A stretch of DNA of 64,000 nucleotides, taken from contig NGFH01000009.1 in the NCBI GenBank assembly GCA_002215675.1, positions 485,501 to 549,500 on the forward strand, in the 5' to 3' direction. A program made the translations under genes and the position numbers. The notes below the pieces were generated by a model, which was given only the letters and a program-made list of their open reading frames with translations, did no database searches and was not told where the DNA came from. This document shows, piece after piece, positions 1 through 8,911 of the stretch (position 1 is the stretch's first letter; each line of letters opens with the position of its first letter). The stretch is from Bacteroidetes bacterium 2013_40CM_41_45. Lineage in GTDB: Bacteria; Bacteroidota; Bacteroidia; AKYH767-A; 2013-40CM-41-45.

Positions 1-2019
1 ATCACCGAAGTAATCACTGCTGTAATTGCATACATTGATAATAAAGAAATCAGTATTGGCGAACTGATGAAAATAGTTACCGCTCCCGATTTTCCAACCG
101 GCGGAATCATTTACGGACATACGGGTGTAAAAGAAGCATACGAAACCGGCCGAGGAAGAATTGTAGTACGCGCAAAAGCTACGGTTGAAATGCAGAAGAA
201 CGGTAAAGAAACTATTATCGTAACTGAAATTCCATACCAGGTTAACAAAGCAGAACTGATTAGAAAAACGGCAGACCTGATAAACGATAAAAGAATCGAA
301 GGCATATCGGATATCCGCGATGAATCGGACCGTGACGGAATGCGTATTGTTTATGAATTGAAGAGAGATGCAATCCCCAACATCGTTCTTAATTCTCTTT
401 ACAAATACACCGAACTGCAGGATACATTTAATGTAAACAACATTGCGCTGGTGCATGGCAGGCCCATGTTACTGAATCTTAGAGACCTTGTCAAACATTA
501 TGTTGACCACAGGCACGATGTAGTAATTCGCAAAACAAAATTCGAGCTGCGCGAAGCAGAGGAAAGGGCACACATACTTCAAGGACTTTTAATTGCGCTC
601 GATAACCTTGACGCTGTCATTACTTTAATCCGTGCATCCAAAACTCCTGACGAAGCAAAGACGGGACTGATGGAAAATTTCGGGCTCACCGAAATCCAGG
701 CAAAAGCGATTCTGGATTTACGCCTTCAAAAGCTTACGGGGTTGGAGAGAGATAAAATCAAAGATGAATATAAGGAGCTGATGAACCTCATCGATTATTA
801 CCGCGATGTTCTTTCCAATGAAGATTTGCGGATGGACATTATCAAGGATGAAATGACGGAGATGCGCGAGAAATACGGAGACGCACGCAGAACAGAAATC
901 GTTTATGCTGCCGATGATTTATCCATTACAGATATTATTCCCGATGAAGATGTGGTCATCACCGTTTCGCATATGGGATACATTAAGCGCACCAACCTGA
1001 ATGAATACCGCAAGCAGGGAAGGGGTGGCAAGGGAGCCAAGGGCAGCAGCACGCGCGAAGAAGATTTTATAGAATACATATTTATTGCATCCACACATAA
1101 TTATTTATTGTTTTTCACCGAGCAGGGACAATGTTACTGGCTCAGAGTTTACGAAATTCCTGAGGGAACAAAAACATCGAAGGGAAGGGCCATACAAAAT
1201 ATCATCAGCATTCCGAATGGCGATAAAGTCAAGGCATTCATCAATGTAAAGAATCTTGAAGACGAGCAATACATCAACAATAATTATATCGTGATGTGCA
1301 CTCGCAAGGGCACCATTAAGAAAACGATGCTCGAAGCATATTCACGGCCGCGTGCAAATGGAATACGTGCTATCAATATTGACCAGGGCGACCAGTTGCT
1401 CGAAGCAAAAATGACCAACGGAACCAATGAGATTCTGCTGGCATCAAGAAAAGGAAAAGTAGTTCGCTTCAATGAAAAAGATGTGCGCGATATGGGAAGA
1501 ACAGCTTACGGAGTGCGCGGAATTACGCTTGATGGTGAGGATGATGAGGTCATCGGCATGGTTTCTGTAACAGACGTGCAGAATGAAACGGTGCTTGTAG
1601 TTTCGGAAAAGGGATTTGGAAAGCGTTCTGACCTGGAAGACTATCGGATTACATACCGCGGTGGAAAAGGAGTGAAGACCATTAACATAACAGACAAAAC
1701 CGGGATGCTGATTGCCATTAAAACGGTGAGAGAAAAAGATGACTTGATGATCATTAATAAATCGGGAATCATTATCCGTATGCCGGTTGAAGAGCTTCGC
1801 GTAATGGGACGTGCAACGCAGGGTGTGCGGCTTATCCGTCTTGAAGAAGGAGACAGCATTGCATCGGTGGCTAAGGTGGAAGTGGATGATGAGCCGGAAG
1901 TAGTTGAAGCAAAGGAAAATCCTGTCGTGAATGGAGAAGCTGGCATTAATAATGACGCTCCACAAAATGAGCAACCCGGCACGGATGAAAATGAACCTGA
2001 CAGTGAGCCTAAAATTTAA
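1..2019 (+). CDS. gyrA: DNA gyrase subunit A, 3' part (5' end outside window)
   Basis: The frame is open from base 1, so the listed ATG at 67 is internal and the gene enters from the left. The 672 residues seen cover the end of the breakage-reunion domain (LMK..APDFPTGG motif), the coiled-coil tower and the six-bladed DNA-wrapping C-terminal domain. The GyrA box QGRGGKG near residue 340 separates gyrase from ParC of topoisomerase IV. A Glu/Pro/Asn-rich acidic tail of about 45 residues follows the last blade, as in many gyrases where the tail tunes wrapping. The catalytic Tyr region lies upstream and cannot be checked. A TPR gene follows after 4 bases, probably on the same transcript. Confidence 0.97.
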   Translation: MTEVITAVIAYIDNKEISIGELMKIVTAPDFPTGGIIYGHTGVKEAYETGRGRIVVRAKATVEMQKNGKETIIVTEIPYQVNKAELIRKTADLINDKRIEGISDIRDESDRDGMRIVYELKRDAIPNIVLNSLYKYTELQDTFNVNNIALVHGRPMLLNLRDLVKHYVDHRHDVVIRKTKFELREAEERAHILQGLLIALDNLDAVITLIRASKTPDEAKTGLMENFGLTEIQAKAILDLRLQKLTGLERDKIKDEYKELMNLIDYYRDVLSNEDLRMDIIKDEMTEMREKYGDARRTEIVYAADDLSITDIIPDEDVVITVSHMGYIKRTNLNEYRKQGRGGKGAKGSSTREEDFIEYIFIASTHNYLLFFTEQGQCYWLRVYEIPEGTKTSKGRAIQNIISIPNGDKVKAFINVKNLEDEQYINNNYIVMCTRKGTIKKTMLEAYSRPRANGIRAINIDQGDQLLEAKMTNGTNEILLASRKGKVVRFNEKDVRDMGRTAYGVRGITLDGEDDEVIGMVSVTDVQNETVLVVSEKGFGKRSDLEDYRITYRGGKGVKTINITDKTGMLIAIKTVREKDDLMIINKSGIIIRMPVEELRVMGRATQGVRLIRLEEGDSIASVAKVEVDDEPEVVEAKENPVVNGEAGINNDAPQNEQPGTDENEPDSEPKI

Positions 2020-2023
2020 AAGT

Positions 2024-3193
2024 ATGAAAAGGTTAGCAATATTATTTCTGTGTTTGTCTGCTACATTTGGATATGCACAGAAGGCCAATATTCAGTCGGC
2101 ATATAATTACCTGAAGTACGACCAGCTTGATAAAGCAAAAGAAGCCATTGACGCTGCCGTTACAACAGAGTCAACGATGAATAGCGACAAAGCATGGTAT
2201 TACCGCGGGTTGGTTTACGAGAAGTTGTATAAGCACGAAAAGTTTGGCAAGCTGGACCCGAATCCGCTCAAAGTCGCTTTCGATTCATATTCCAAGGCGC
2301 TTGCGCTTGCACCAAAAGGAGATTTTACTGATGACATTAATGCGCGGCTCAAAGCTGTTGCGGTTTCGTACATGAGCAAGGGCATCGAAGATTTCAACGC
2401 AAAAAATTATTCAGAGGCGGTGGCTTCTTTTGAAACGTCTCTTAAAATAATTCCTAATGACACGAATATATTATTCAATGCCGGCCTTGCAGCCGACAAG
2501 GGAGGCAATTATGAGAAAGCTGTTTCGTATTACACAAAAGTAAATGAATGGAACCCGAAAGACCAGAAAGTGTATGCGCTGCTGGTAAATGTTCTTAAAG
2601 CAAAAGGAGATACTGCAAAAGCGATTGAAGTAATACACACGGGCCGGAAAAATTTTCCGGATGATTTAAACCTGTTGTTGTCCGAAATCAATATTTATTT
2701 AATGCAGGGAAAAAGCAAAGAGGTTATAGATTTATTAAAAGAAGCCATCACCAAAGACCCGAAGAACGAGAGTCTGCATTTTGCCCTTGGAACAACGTAT
2801 GATAACCTGGGCGGCTCAAAAAATGCAGTCCGCACTGCAGAGACGGATGATTATTTAGCCCTGGCAGAAACCGCGTACAAAAAAGCCATAGAGCTGAAGC
2901 CCGATTATTTTGAAGCCAACTATAATTTAGGAGCGTTGTATTTTAACCAGGGCGCAGAGATTGCCAACAAAGCAAACAAGCTGCCGATAAGCGCTCAAAA
3001 GGAATTTAGCGAGGCGCAGAAAAAATTTAAAGAGAAATTCGGGCAGGCGCAGCCGTATTTTGAAAAAGCGTTAGAGATAAACCCGAACGATTCCGGAACA
3101 CTGCTAAGCTTGCGCGAGCTGTATGCCAAAACAGGACAGTTGGAAAAGTCGGCCGAAATGAAGAAGCGGTACCAAGCGCTGGAGAAGAAGTAG
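2024..3193 (+). CDS. Exported TPR-repeat protein
   Basis: A 389-residue protein with a Sec signal peptide (MKRLAILFLCLSATFGYAQ) followed by tetratricopeptide repeats to the C-terminus (for example KAWYYRGLVYEKL, NILFNAGLAADKGGNYEKA, FEANYNLGALYFNQGA). I start it at 2024 rather than the tracked 1931, because 2024 gives a proper signal peptide and avoids a 90-base overlap with gyrA. TPR arrays act as protein-binding scaffolds; the periplasm or outer membrane is the likely location. It sits 4 bases after gyrA and converges with the next gene. The specific partner is unknown. Confidence 0.85.
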   Translation: MKRLAILFLCLSATFGYAQKANIQSAYNYLKYDQLDKAKEAIDAAVTTESTMNSDKAWYYRGLVYEKLYKHEKFGKLDPNPLKVAFDSYSKALALAPKGDFTDDINARLKAVAVSYMSKGIEDFNAKNYSEAVASFETSLKIIPNDTNILFNAGLAADKGGNYEKAVSYYTKVNEWNPKDQKVYALLVNVLKAKGDTAKAIEVIHTGRKNFPDDLNLLLSEINIYLMQGKSKEVIDLLKEAITKDPKNESLHFALGTTYDNLGGSKNAVRTAETDDYLALAETAYKKAIELKPDYFEANYNLGALYFNQGAEIANKANKLPISAQKEFSEAQKKFKEKFGQAQPYFEKALEINPNDSGTLLSLRELYAKTGQLEKSAEMKKRYQALEKK

Positions 3194-3205
3194 ATTAATG
3201 CTATT

Positions 3206-3787
3206 TTAATTTCTAACCAGCTTAAAGCCGCCACCGGGGAACAATGCATGTCCTCCATCAAGTGTGCGGACGTACACTTCGTCCGCAGCATTCAGATTAA
3301 GTGATTGCTGCAGTGATACTGTTCCTCCGAAAACCGGGCCGGTATCGAAAATCATACTGCCATTTACGAACAGCATAAGGTTTGATGCCTCAGCAGGTAT
3401 GTCGCGAAGTGCAGTTACATCTACATCATAATTACCCGAAACATTTACTGTGAACCCTCCTGTAATTGTATTGTGCGTTGCAAATGTTCCGGTAATATAC
3501 TGCAGCTGCAAAAACATAATGGTGTCAGATGCTAAAGGAGGATATATAATAAATGGTTGAACCGCTAATGCACTGTCTTGTGAAGTCGGGCCGTTGCCAA
3601 AATGATTGCCATTATTCCCATTACCATGATTTCCATTATTCCCATGATTTCCATTGTTACGGATTCCTTTATAATCACTCTGTTGAGCGGATTCACAATT
3701 TGCACTAACCGAAGGTTGAGTTTCCTTTTCGCAGGACACCCAAAGCAACGCAGCCAGCGTGTACAGAAGTTTTACAATTGTCTTCAT
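3206..3787 (-). CDS. Putative lipoprotein with Asn-Gly-His repeats
   Basis: Starting at the internal ATG at 3787 gives 193 residues with a lipoprotein signal: MKTIVKLLYTLAALLWVSC, with Cys at position 19. A low-complexity stretch follows, rich in N, G and H (NNGNHGNNGNHGNGNNGNH, about residues 42-64), encoded by a slippage-prone CCATTATTCCCAT-like DNA repeat. His-rich runs can bind metal, but that is only a possibility. The remainder looks like a beta-rich extracellular domain (VSGNYDVDVTALRDIPAEASNLMLFVNG) similar in feel to TNF/C1q-like or phage-collar beta domains. I do not recognise a family. It converges with the TPR gene (12-base gap) and lies downstream of the FnIII/DUF2793 gene on the same strand. 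Confidence 0.7.
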   Translation of the reverse strand: MKTIVKLLYTLAALLWVSCEKETQPSVSANCESAQQSDYKGIRNNGNHGNNGNHGNGNNGNHFGNGPTSQDSALAVQPFIIYPPLASDTIMFLQLQYITGTFATHNTITGGFTVNVSGNYDVDVTALRDIPAEASNLMLFVNGSMIFDTGPVFGGTVSLQQSLNLNAADEVYVRTLDGGHALFPGGGFKLVRN

Positions 3788-3900
3788 GGTGGAGGAATTG
3801 GTAATGCAATGATAATAAATATTCTTCTCATGCATATAGCACCCCTCTACAACAGCTTGCGTGAGCCGGGTTTCAGGTCAACTCTATATAATACTATGTT

Positions 3901-5283
3901 TTATGGAGTTGTGAAGAGCTGAATAGGTGTGGGGGCACATTGCGCACCATCAGTATCAACATTGACCACTTGCCATTCATAGTTGCTTCCGGGTGTAAGT
4001 CCGAAAATGTCAACAAAGTTTACCAGGGTAAATACGTTCCAGGTGGTTCCGTTAAAGAAATATCTTGTTGATGTACTTGTTGCAAAAACTCCCTGGTTAA
4101 GCGATGGAGGAATAAAAAACCACATGGTACCGGTCCACTGAGCTACACTGTTGTCTTGTCCCGTCCATGCACCCGTGGCAAAAGGACCCACAATGTACCG
4201 GTCATTTATCAATGGACTTCCCGGAGGTGTGCTTTGCACATCAATTACATTAGGTATGCGATTGTACAGTGTGCCTACAGTGATGGTAGTCCAATTCGGA
4301 TTGCCAACAATGCGGTATCTTATCTGGTTTACAAACGATACAACATTTCCTCCTGCGCAACCATTCCAGTTAAGCCGTGCTGATGTTGGCTGCAGGTTGG
4401 TAACCGCTAAATCAATACAGCCGGCACATTCAAATGGTGTTCCACCTTCGCCGTCATGATACCCAATAAAAGCTGCGCCCTCAAGGTTGGTAAAATTACC
4501 GCTTGCGTGAGTGAAATTTAATGTAAAGGATACAGCATTAAGGGGCAGCAGCGGTGCCAGGTTACTTAAAGCGTCAGCACAAGCCATGGGAGTGTTTACG
4601 TTATTGCCAAGTAACGCAGTGAACGTATTGTCATAATATAAATGAGCACCAAGCGGACCACCGCATGTTCCGAAACTTGAGTGATGGCCACCGATAGTTC
4701 CGAGCAGAGAACTATTTACGAATACTCTCGTCCAATCATTAGTACAGTCACAAACATATCCGCACATTAAACCTAAAGCCACCGGAAATGCCGTATTAAC
4801 AGGAAACAGGGGAGGTGACAAATTTATTTGCCATGTGGGGCTTGATGGCTGAATGTTGAATTGATTCAACTCTATACGGACATTGATGAATGAACTGGTT
4901 AGACGGTCAAATGAGCGATAAAGCACAAAGTCACTGTACCTATTACTTGGGCCGGGCTGCACAGGAATATTCAGCACAAAATTGTTTATATTAATATTGA
5001 ATATACCTGTGACCTCAATGACATGCATACCGGAAATGCCTCCATATGTAGGATCATTATAGGAAGTGATTTGATTTGCCGCACTGAACGTAAACGGCTG
5101 ACCTTGTAAAGTAAGAGTCAAATTAGGAGCAGCACCGTGACGCGATGCAATCAGGAAACTTCTTCTTTCCGTTGAACCGGAAGGCACATTCATGAAAAAG
5201 GATTGTGTACCGCCTGCATTGTATGCCGGTGACCAGCCATTAACAATATAGCCGCCACGAAATCTTTCAGAATAATAATTCAT
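3901..5283 (-). CDS. Unknown protein: FnIII domain with DUF2793-like insert
   Basis: 460 residues, no visible signal peptide and no T9SS C-terminal domain. Residues 1-285 are beta-rich and unrecognised, with several Cys (CGYVCDCTND, TCGG, ECAGC). Residues 290-458 look like a fibronectin III domain (DLAVTNLQPTSARLNWNG and LTPGSNYEWQVVNVDTDG). It is interrupted at about 345-422 by a segment matching the hallmark of DUF2793: NDRYIVGPFATGAWTGQ, then AQWTGTMWFFIPP, then FFNGTTW. DUF2793 is known from phage tail and gene-transfer-agent proteins. The gene follows 5285-5665 with a TAACATG junction (1-base gap), so the pair is an operon. Surface or tail-fibre-like structural role is inference. Confidence 0.7.
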   Translation of the reverse strand: MNYYSERFRGGYIVNGWSPAYNAGGTQSFFMNVPSGSTERRSFLIASRHGAAPNLTLTLQGQPFTFSAANQITSYNDPTYGGISGMHVIEVTGIFNININNFVLNIPVQPGPSNRYSDFVLYRSFDRLTSSFINVRIELNQFNIQPSSPTWQINLSPPLFPVNTAFPVALGLMCGYVCDCTNDWTRVFVNSSLLGTIGGHHSSFGTCGGPLGAHLYYDNTFTALLGNNVNTPMACADALSNLAPLLPLNAVSFTLNFTHASGNFTNLEGAAFIGYHDGEGGTPFECAGCIDLAVTNLQPTSARLNWNGCAGGNVVSFVNQIRYRIVGNPNWTTITVGTLYNRIPNVIDVQSTPPGSPLINDRYIVGPFATGAWTGQDNSVAQWTGTMWFFIPPSLNQGVFATSTSTRYFFNGTTWNVFTLVNFVDIFGLTPGSNYEWQVVNVDTDGAQCAPTPIQLFTTP

Positions 5284-5284
5284 G

Positions 5285-5665
5285 TTAGTAGGTTTGTTCT
5301 TGCATAGTGATGGTAATTGTTTTGCCGGCTTCCCCTTTGAAGTGAACGTGCCCTGTATTGTTTGTCATAGTAAAATCAATTCCAAAAGAAGTTAATCCTT
5401 TAGTGTAAGGAATTCCTAATTCCTGCGCAGTTCCCACAGGTACAATTGCACCCGGTGGATTACCCGCAATGCCTTTTACAGTTCTCCTGATAACATGTGA
5501 ATATGTTTCGCCTGAATCTGCAACTGCTTTTATTTCTGTGACAATATTCGCTACATGATCTTCCGCTAATACGATACAAAAAGGCAATGCCTTCGTTGTG
5601 CCATCATCAATAGTGATTGTAGCGGGAGGGGAGTTGACTGTGGAAGAGAACATAGTGCTTATCAT
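5285..5665 (-). CDS. Small beta-rich protein, operon partner of FnIII/DUF2793 gene
   Basis: 126 residues, acidic and beta-rich, without signal peptide or Cys-rich motif; ends HVHFKGEAGKTITITMQEQTY. A second ATG at 5653 (MFSSTVNSPP) is an alternative start. No family recognised. The stop codon is one base from the start of the 460-residue protein, so the two are very likely co-transcribed and may form one assembly. The absence of an export signal on both is odd for a beta-rich FnIII pair and would fit cytoplasmic assembly of a particle or an unrecognised secretion route. Confidence 0.65.
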   Translation of the reverse strand: MISTMFSSTVNSPPATITIDDGTTKALPFCIVLAEDHVANIVTEIKAVADSGETYSHVIRRTVKGIAGNPPGAIVPVGTAQELGIPYTKGLTSFGIDFTMTNNTGHVHFKGEAGKTITITMQEQTY

Positions 5666-5883
5666 TTTTTCGATTTATTATAACTTTTAGTATTCAGGTT
5701 CAAATGGGAAGTGTGCTAAAGCAGAAAAATACTATTTAACATAATATTAATTATAGGACAGAAGGATCAATTAATTTTGACCAGGAATCAACTTTTGACT
5801 GAAAAACAGCTTTATACATGTAGTACAGGAACCCTAACCCCTGGTACCATTAAGTACTATATTTTTTGATTTTGGACAACAAG

Positions 5884-5902
5884 AAACTCCGGCCAGGAGT
5901 TT
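5884..5902 (-). terminator. Intrinsic terminator after DinB-like gene
   Basis: On the minus strand AAACTCC-TGGCC-GGAGTTT forms a 7-bp stem with a 5-base loop directly after the DinB stop codon, followed by CTTGTTG, a weak U-tract. Confidence 0.6.
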
Positions 5903-6415
5903 TTACCACTTCCCCGCATACCCTAAGTCCTGGCCGGATTGGATTTGAAGGAAGCCGTATTTGAGCGACAGGATTTGACGGAAATGAAGATAGTCATGAG
6001 CCAGCCAGTTGCTTAGAAAAAGCTTACCGCTGTGCGGCCCTAATTTGGGATGCACCACAGCATTATCCCAGTTAGGTTCTTTTAATTGCCGCAGCCATTT
6101 TATGGACTCTCCCCTTTCGGTGAGAAATTGCGAAAGCATGTATTCAAAATCCTGCTCCATGTATTTGCGCTCTGTAACCCATTCCACAGGATTTATCGGC
6201 ACCAACGGTTTTTCCGGATGTTCTAAGACGTGTTTTAACCGCGCGCGAAAATCTTCGCGTTCCTCATCATGAAGATGACAAACCACTTCGAGCAAACACC
6301 ATTTCTCAGGCAATGGTTTCCAAGTGTATTCTTCTTTTGTCAATCCTGAAAGCGCCTGCTGAAACTGTCGGCGGTTGCTTTCTAATTTGTCGATGATGAA
6401 TTGAGGGTCGAACAT
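5903..6415 (-). CDS. DinB-superfamily protein
   Basis: 170 residues, the usual size for a DinB/YfiT-like four-helix bundle. The expected metal-binding His are visible: CHLHDEE near residue 48 and HDYLHFRQ near residues 140-144. Members include metal-dependent thiol transferases (bacillithiol or mycothiol type) and many uncharacterised stress proteins; the substrate cannot be read from sequence. An exact -7 box (TACCTTTG on the minus strand) ends only 4 bases before the ATG, so the mRNA is likely nearly leaderless. A hairpin follows the stop codon. It appears to be a single-gene unit. Confidence 0.85.
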   Translation of the reverse strand: MFDPQFIIDKLESNRRQFQQALSGLTKEEYTWKPLPEKWCLLEVVCHLHDEEREDFRARLKHVLEHPEKPLVPINPVEWVTERKYMEQDFEYMLSQFLTERGESIKWLRQLKEPNWDNAVVHPKLGPHSGKLFLSNWLAHDYLHFRQILSLKYGFLQIQSGQDLGYAGKW

Positions 6416-6419
6416 CCTT

Positions 6420-6427
6420 CAAAGGTA
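6420..6427 (-). promoter_or_regulatory. -7 promoter box (TACCTTTG) of DinB gene
   Basis: Exact match to the Bacteroidota -7 consensus TAnnTTTG; no good -33 TTTG at normal spacing. Four bases separate it from the start codon. Confidence 0.5.
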
Positions 6428-6487
6428 TATTTCTCTTTGAAAAAAAATATTCGCATTTTTGTGAGTGAAATTTAAAATTCAAATATC

Positions 6488-6832
6488 ATGAACATCAAAG
6501 ATTCAAACATTACCATCATGGTAGAAGACATCGACAAATCGGTTGCCTTTTATGAGTCCATCGGATTCACAACAAAAAACCGCTGGGGAAATAATTATGC
6601 GCAGCTTGCAGCGCCCGGAGTAACTATTGGGCTACATCCCGTTGAGAAAAGTACCGCTAAAGGTTCCGGCAATACTTCCATTGGTTTTACAACAGACAAT
6701 TTTGAAGATGCAATAACTATGTTGAGCAAGCACTCCATTAAAGCGGAACCAAGAAGCGAAGAAGGCGGGCAATTCCTTCACTTCACCGACCCCGACGGTA
6801 CGCAGCTTTATTTTATAAAACCGAAGTGGTAA
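6488..6832 (+). CDS. VOC-family protein (glyoxalase/bleomycin-resistance fold)
   Basis: 114 residues with the paired beta-alpha-beta-beta-beta pattern of a vicinal oxygen chelate domain: ITIMVEDIDKSVAFYESIGF at the start of module one and FLHFTDPDGTQLYFIKPKW at the end of module two. The length fits a single-domain member that dimerises. The first usual metal ligand (His/Gln in strand one) appears to be replaced (NITIMVED), so it may bind a ligand without catalysis. Divergent from DinB and convergent with the SRPBCC gene. Confidence 0.88.
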   Translation: MNIKDSNITIMVEDIDKSVAFYESIGFTTKNRWGNNYAQLAAPGVTIGLHPVEKSTAKGSGNTSIGFTTDNFEDAITMLSKHSIKAEPRSEEGGQFLHFTDPDGTQLYFIKPKW

Positions 6833-6885
6833 AAACACAGCCGGACATTTGCCCGGCCGTTTAGTTATTACTCTTCTCTTAGTCT

Positions 6886-7905
6886 CTACTTCACTAAATA
6901 ATAAATATTGGTCTGCCATTTGGCAGTATCTTTTTCTGTCTTCGGGCCGCTAATATATTCTTCTATTACCAGTTCATTCAAAGTAAGATTTTTCTCTTTC
7001 ATGTAATCGTCCATTGCATCGTGCGCAGCTCCCACTTTTTCATATGCGCCATAGTAAATAATCTGCAATGCTTTGCCCGAAGCTTTCACCTGCTCAGTTC
7101 CTTTAATTATAGGAATTGCAGGTCCTGCAGCAAACGGTATAGCAGCAGCCATATCTGTCTGCTGCTTTTCAGGTTCCCAATTAAAATAAATTCCGCTGGG
7201 CGCACCTGCGGGCTGTAGTCCTGCTTTTCCTGTGGCTTCAATGAGCATGGGAAGATTCTTCATGAAGAACGGACCGATATCATTAAACTTTACCGTGGCA
7301 CGCTTAGCAACATAGACACGCGGAGTTAAACCTATTTCTTTTATTTCATAGCCGCGATAGGTTTTATGAGCAGCAGCTTCTTCGGCCATTGTCTTTAAAC
7401 CGGCAAGGCCTTTATTAAAATCATTACCAATCATTTTATCCATATTCATGAACAAGCCGAAGACATTGAACGGAAACGGCATTTTACCTTTCATCGTCCA
7501 GGTAACTTTAGATGCATCTGCGGAATCATTAACCGTAAAGTTTACATCCGACACTGTTTGCCATGGCTCAAGGAATGTAAGTTTAAAGTCAACTGAGTTA
7601 TCAGTAACAGCAGTTACTTCCTGCTTGCCTTTGCCCACATCTTTATTGCCTTCCCATTTACTCCATGAACCAACCTCGCCATCGTTGCCTCCGAATTCCT
7701 GTTTTATATTGGGGTCCTTCTTTGACCAGGGCGACCATTTATCCATGGTCTTTAAATTTTTTACGTGCTCCAGCACAATCTGCCTGGGTGCTTTTATAAC
7801 TGTGGAACGCGCTACGGTATATTCTTTTGGTAGAATTAATCCGAGCGGGCAGATAACAACTACAAGGCATATAATGCCGATGAGGAGGTACTTTAAGATT
7901 TTCAT
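6886..7905 (-). CDS. SRPBCC domain fused to GyrI-like domain, membrane-anchored
   Basis: 339 residues. Residues 1-25 are a signal anchor (MKILKYLLIGIICLVVVICPLG). Residues 30-190 are a START/SRPBCC ligand-binding fold (VIKAPRQIVLEHVKNLKTMDKWSPW is the typical polyketide-cyclase opening). Residues 200-339 are a GyrI-like/AraC effector-binding domain (YEIKEIGLTPRVYVAKRATV; FNWEPEKQQTDMAAAIPF). Both are small-molecule binding folds. The fusion recurs in Bacteroidota, so the architecture is known, but the ligand is not. The anchor suggests binding on the periplasmic side. No operon partner is close. Confidence 0.85.
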   Translation of the reverse strand: MKILKYLLIGIICLVVVICPLGLILPKEYTVARSTVIKAPRQIVLEHVKNLKTMDKWSPWSKKDPNIKQEFGGNDGEVGSWSKWEGNKDVGKGKQEVTAVTDNSVDFKLTFLEPWQTVSDVNFTVNDSADASKVTWTMKGKMPFPFNVFGLFMNMDKMIGNDFNKGLAGLKTMAEEAAAHKTYRGYEIKEIGLTPRVYVAKRATVKFNDIGPFFMKNLPMLIEATGKAGLQPAGAPSGIYFNWEPEKQQTDMAAAIPFAAGPAIPIIKGTEQVKASGKALQIIYYGAYEKVGAAHDAMDDYMKEKNLTLNELVIEEYISGPKTEKDTAKWQTNIYYLVK

Positions 7906-8212
7906 ATAAGTAGATTTTAGTTAGAGGCGAAAATAAAAAATAAATAACTTTGATTTTATAATCCGTAACGTTTAACAAAAAAAATAATCACTGGAAAACC
8001 AAGCTATAACATGCTCGATATTAATAATTTCCGGTTATTTGCTTTAGCAACACTTTGACTAATTCTCTGTCCTCGTTTTGATTTTGCCGGGACTAAAAAT
8101 TGCTATGGAGAAAAAATGATGTCTTTGTTACCCTCTACAGAATATTGGTCCCCCTTTAGGGGTCAGGGGTGAGCGCAGGAAAATGAAAGTGAAATATTGG
8201 GCAGACGGAAAA
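7906..8212. other. Intergenic region, no gene seen
   Basis: About 307 bases. AT-rich upstream region of the SRPBCC-GyrI gene on the right of that gene, including TATTTTCG (7/8 to the -7 consensus, minus strand). Near 8151-8162 the palindrome CCCCTTTAGGGG is followed by TCAGGGGT; it has no U-tract. No convincing small ORF or RNA gene. Confidence 0.5.
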
Positions 8213-8599
8213 CTAATTTAGCTCCTGTACCATCGAAGCAATTTTTTCAAAAGCCGTTTTGTCTTTTACAACATACTGCTCTGCTCCCTTCTGAATGGTT
8301 TGCATGGCAACAGCATATCGCTCCTGGCTCGATAACATAATCACAGGAATTTTTGGGTAGTGTTTTTTAATCGCCTGTAGAATTTCCATTCCTGTAGCTG
8401 CTTCTTTTGATTGTGAATTAAGAAAGTAATCAAGAATTACAATGTCGGGCTTTTCGACAATATGTTTCAGGCATTCTTCTCCCGTGCTGAAAACAGATAT
8501 TTGATGCGCCACATCGCGCGTTAAATAATCTTTCAGCGATTCGCGCATGAATGCGTCATCGTCAACAACAAATATTCTTTTGGCTTTTCCAAATTTCAT
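8213..8599 (-). CDS. Stand-alone response regulator receiver (CheY-like)
   Basis: 128 residues from the ATG at 8599; the tracked 11-residue extension lacks homology, and the KRIFVVDDD strand should lie near the N-terminus. Acidic pocket VVDDD (12-15), phospho-acceptor Asp57 in DIVILDYF, Ser90/91 switch (VIMLSS), Lys112 (YVVKDK) are all present. No output domain, so it acts by protein contact or as phosphorelay intermediate. No kinase is adjacent; the sensor kinase at the right edge is 54 kb away. Confidence 0.9.
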   Translation of the reverse strand: MKFGKAKRIFVVDDDAFMRESLKDYLTRDVAHQISVFSTGEECLKHIVEKPDIVILDYFLNSQSKEAATGMEILQAIKKHYPKIPVIMLSSQERYAVAMQTIQKGAEQYVVKDKTAFEKIASMVQELN

Positions 8600-8911
8600 A
8601 AATATAGCTCTGAAGGGCGGTAAATGTAGCAATATTAAGCCGTTTAGACGGTAATGAGCCGCAACAATGAATTAATATGCCCCGATTTGCTCATAATATA
8701 AATCTTTCCTAACATTGTACCCGGATACACATTACCATTCCAACCCACAGACTAATTTTTCTTCAGCATATATCATTCAGCAGGGATAGTTGCCTGGCTG
8801 GTGACTGATTCAAACACAATATTATTTTATTTTTTATTTTATTTTATCGAAGATATTCCCCGGTATTTTTAATGATGCAAGTCATTTAACCGCTAATGAT
8901 TTATTTTATTA
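8600..8911. other. Intergenic region: divergent promoters and rho leader
   Basis: About 312 bases between the divergent response regulator and rho. It contains TACATTTA (7/8 to the -7 box, minus strand, near 8619) for the regulator and a T/A-rich tract (TTTATTTTTTATTTTATTTTATC) upstream of rho. Rho genes are often autoregulated through a long leader; nothing here proves it. Confidence 0.4.

Noticed and set aside
1444-2088. Minus-strand ORF of 214 residues
   Set aside because: Antisense to the gyrA C-terminal domain; no recognisable domain and implausible His/Phe/Asn-rich composition.
6840-6857. GCCGG/CCGGC hairpin after the VOC gene as a terminator
   Set aside because: Short stem and only GTTTAG after it; too weak to call, though it lies between convergent genes.
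8151-8162. CCCCTTTAGGGG palindrome as a terminator
   Set aside because: No U-tract on either strand and a four-base-pair effective stem; similar text occurs by chance and as a common Bacteroidota spacer word.
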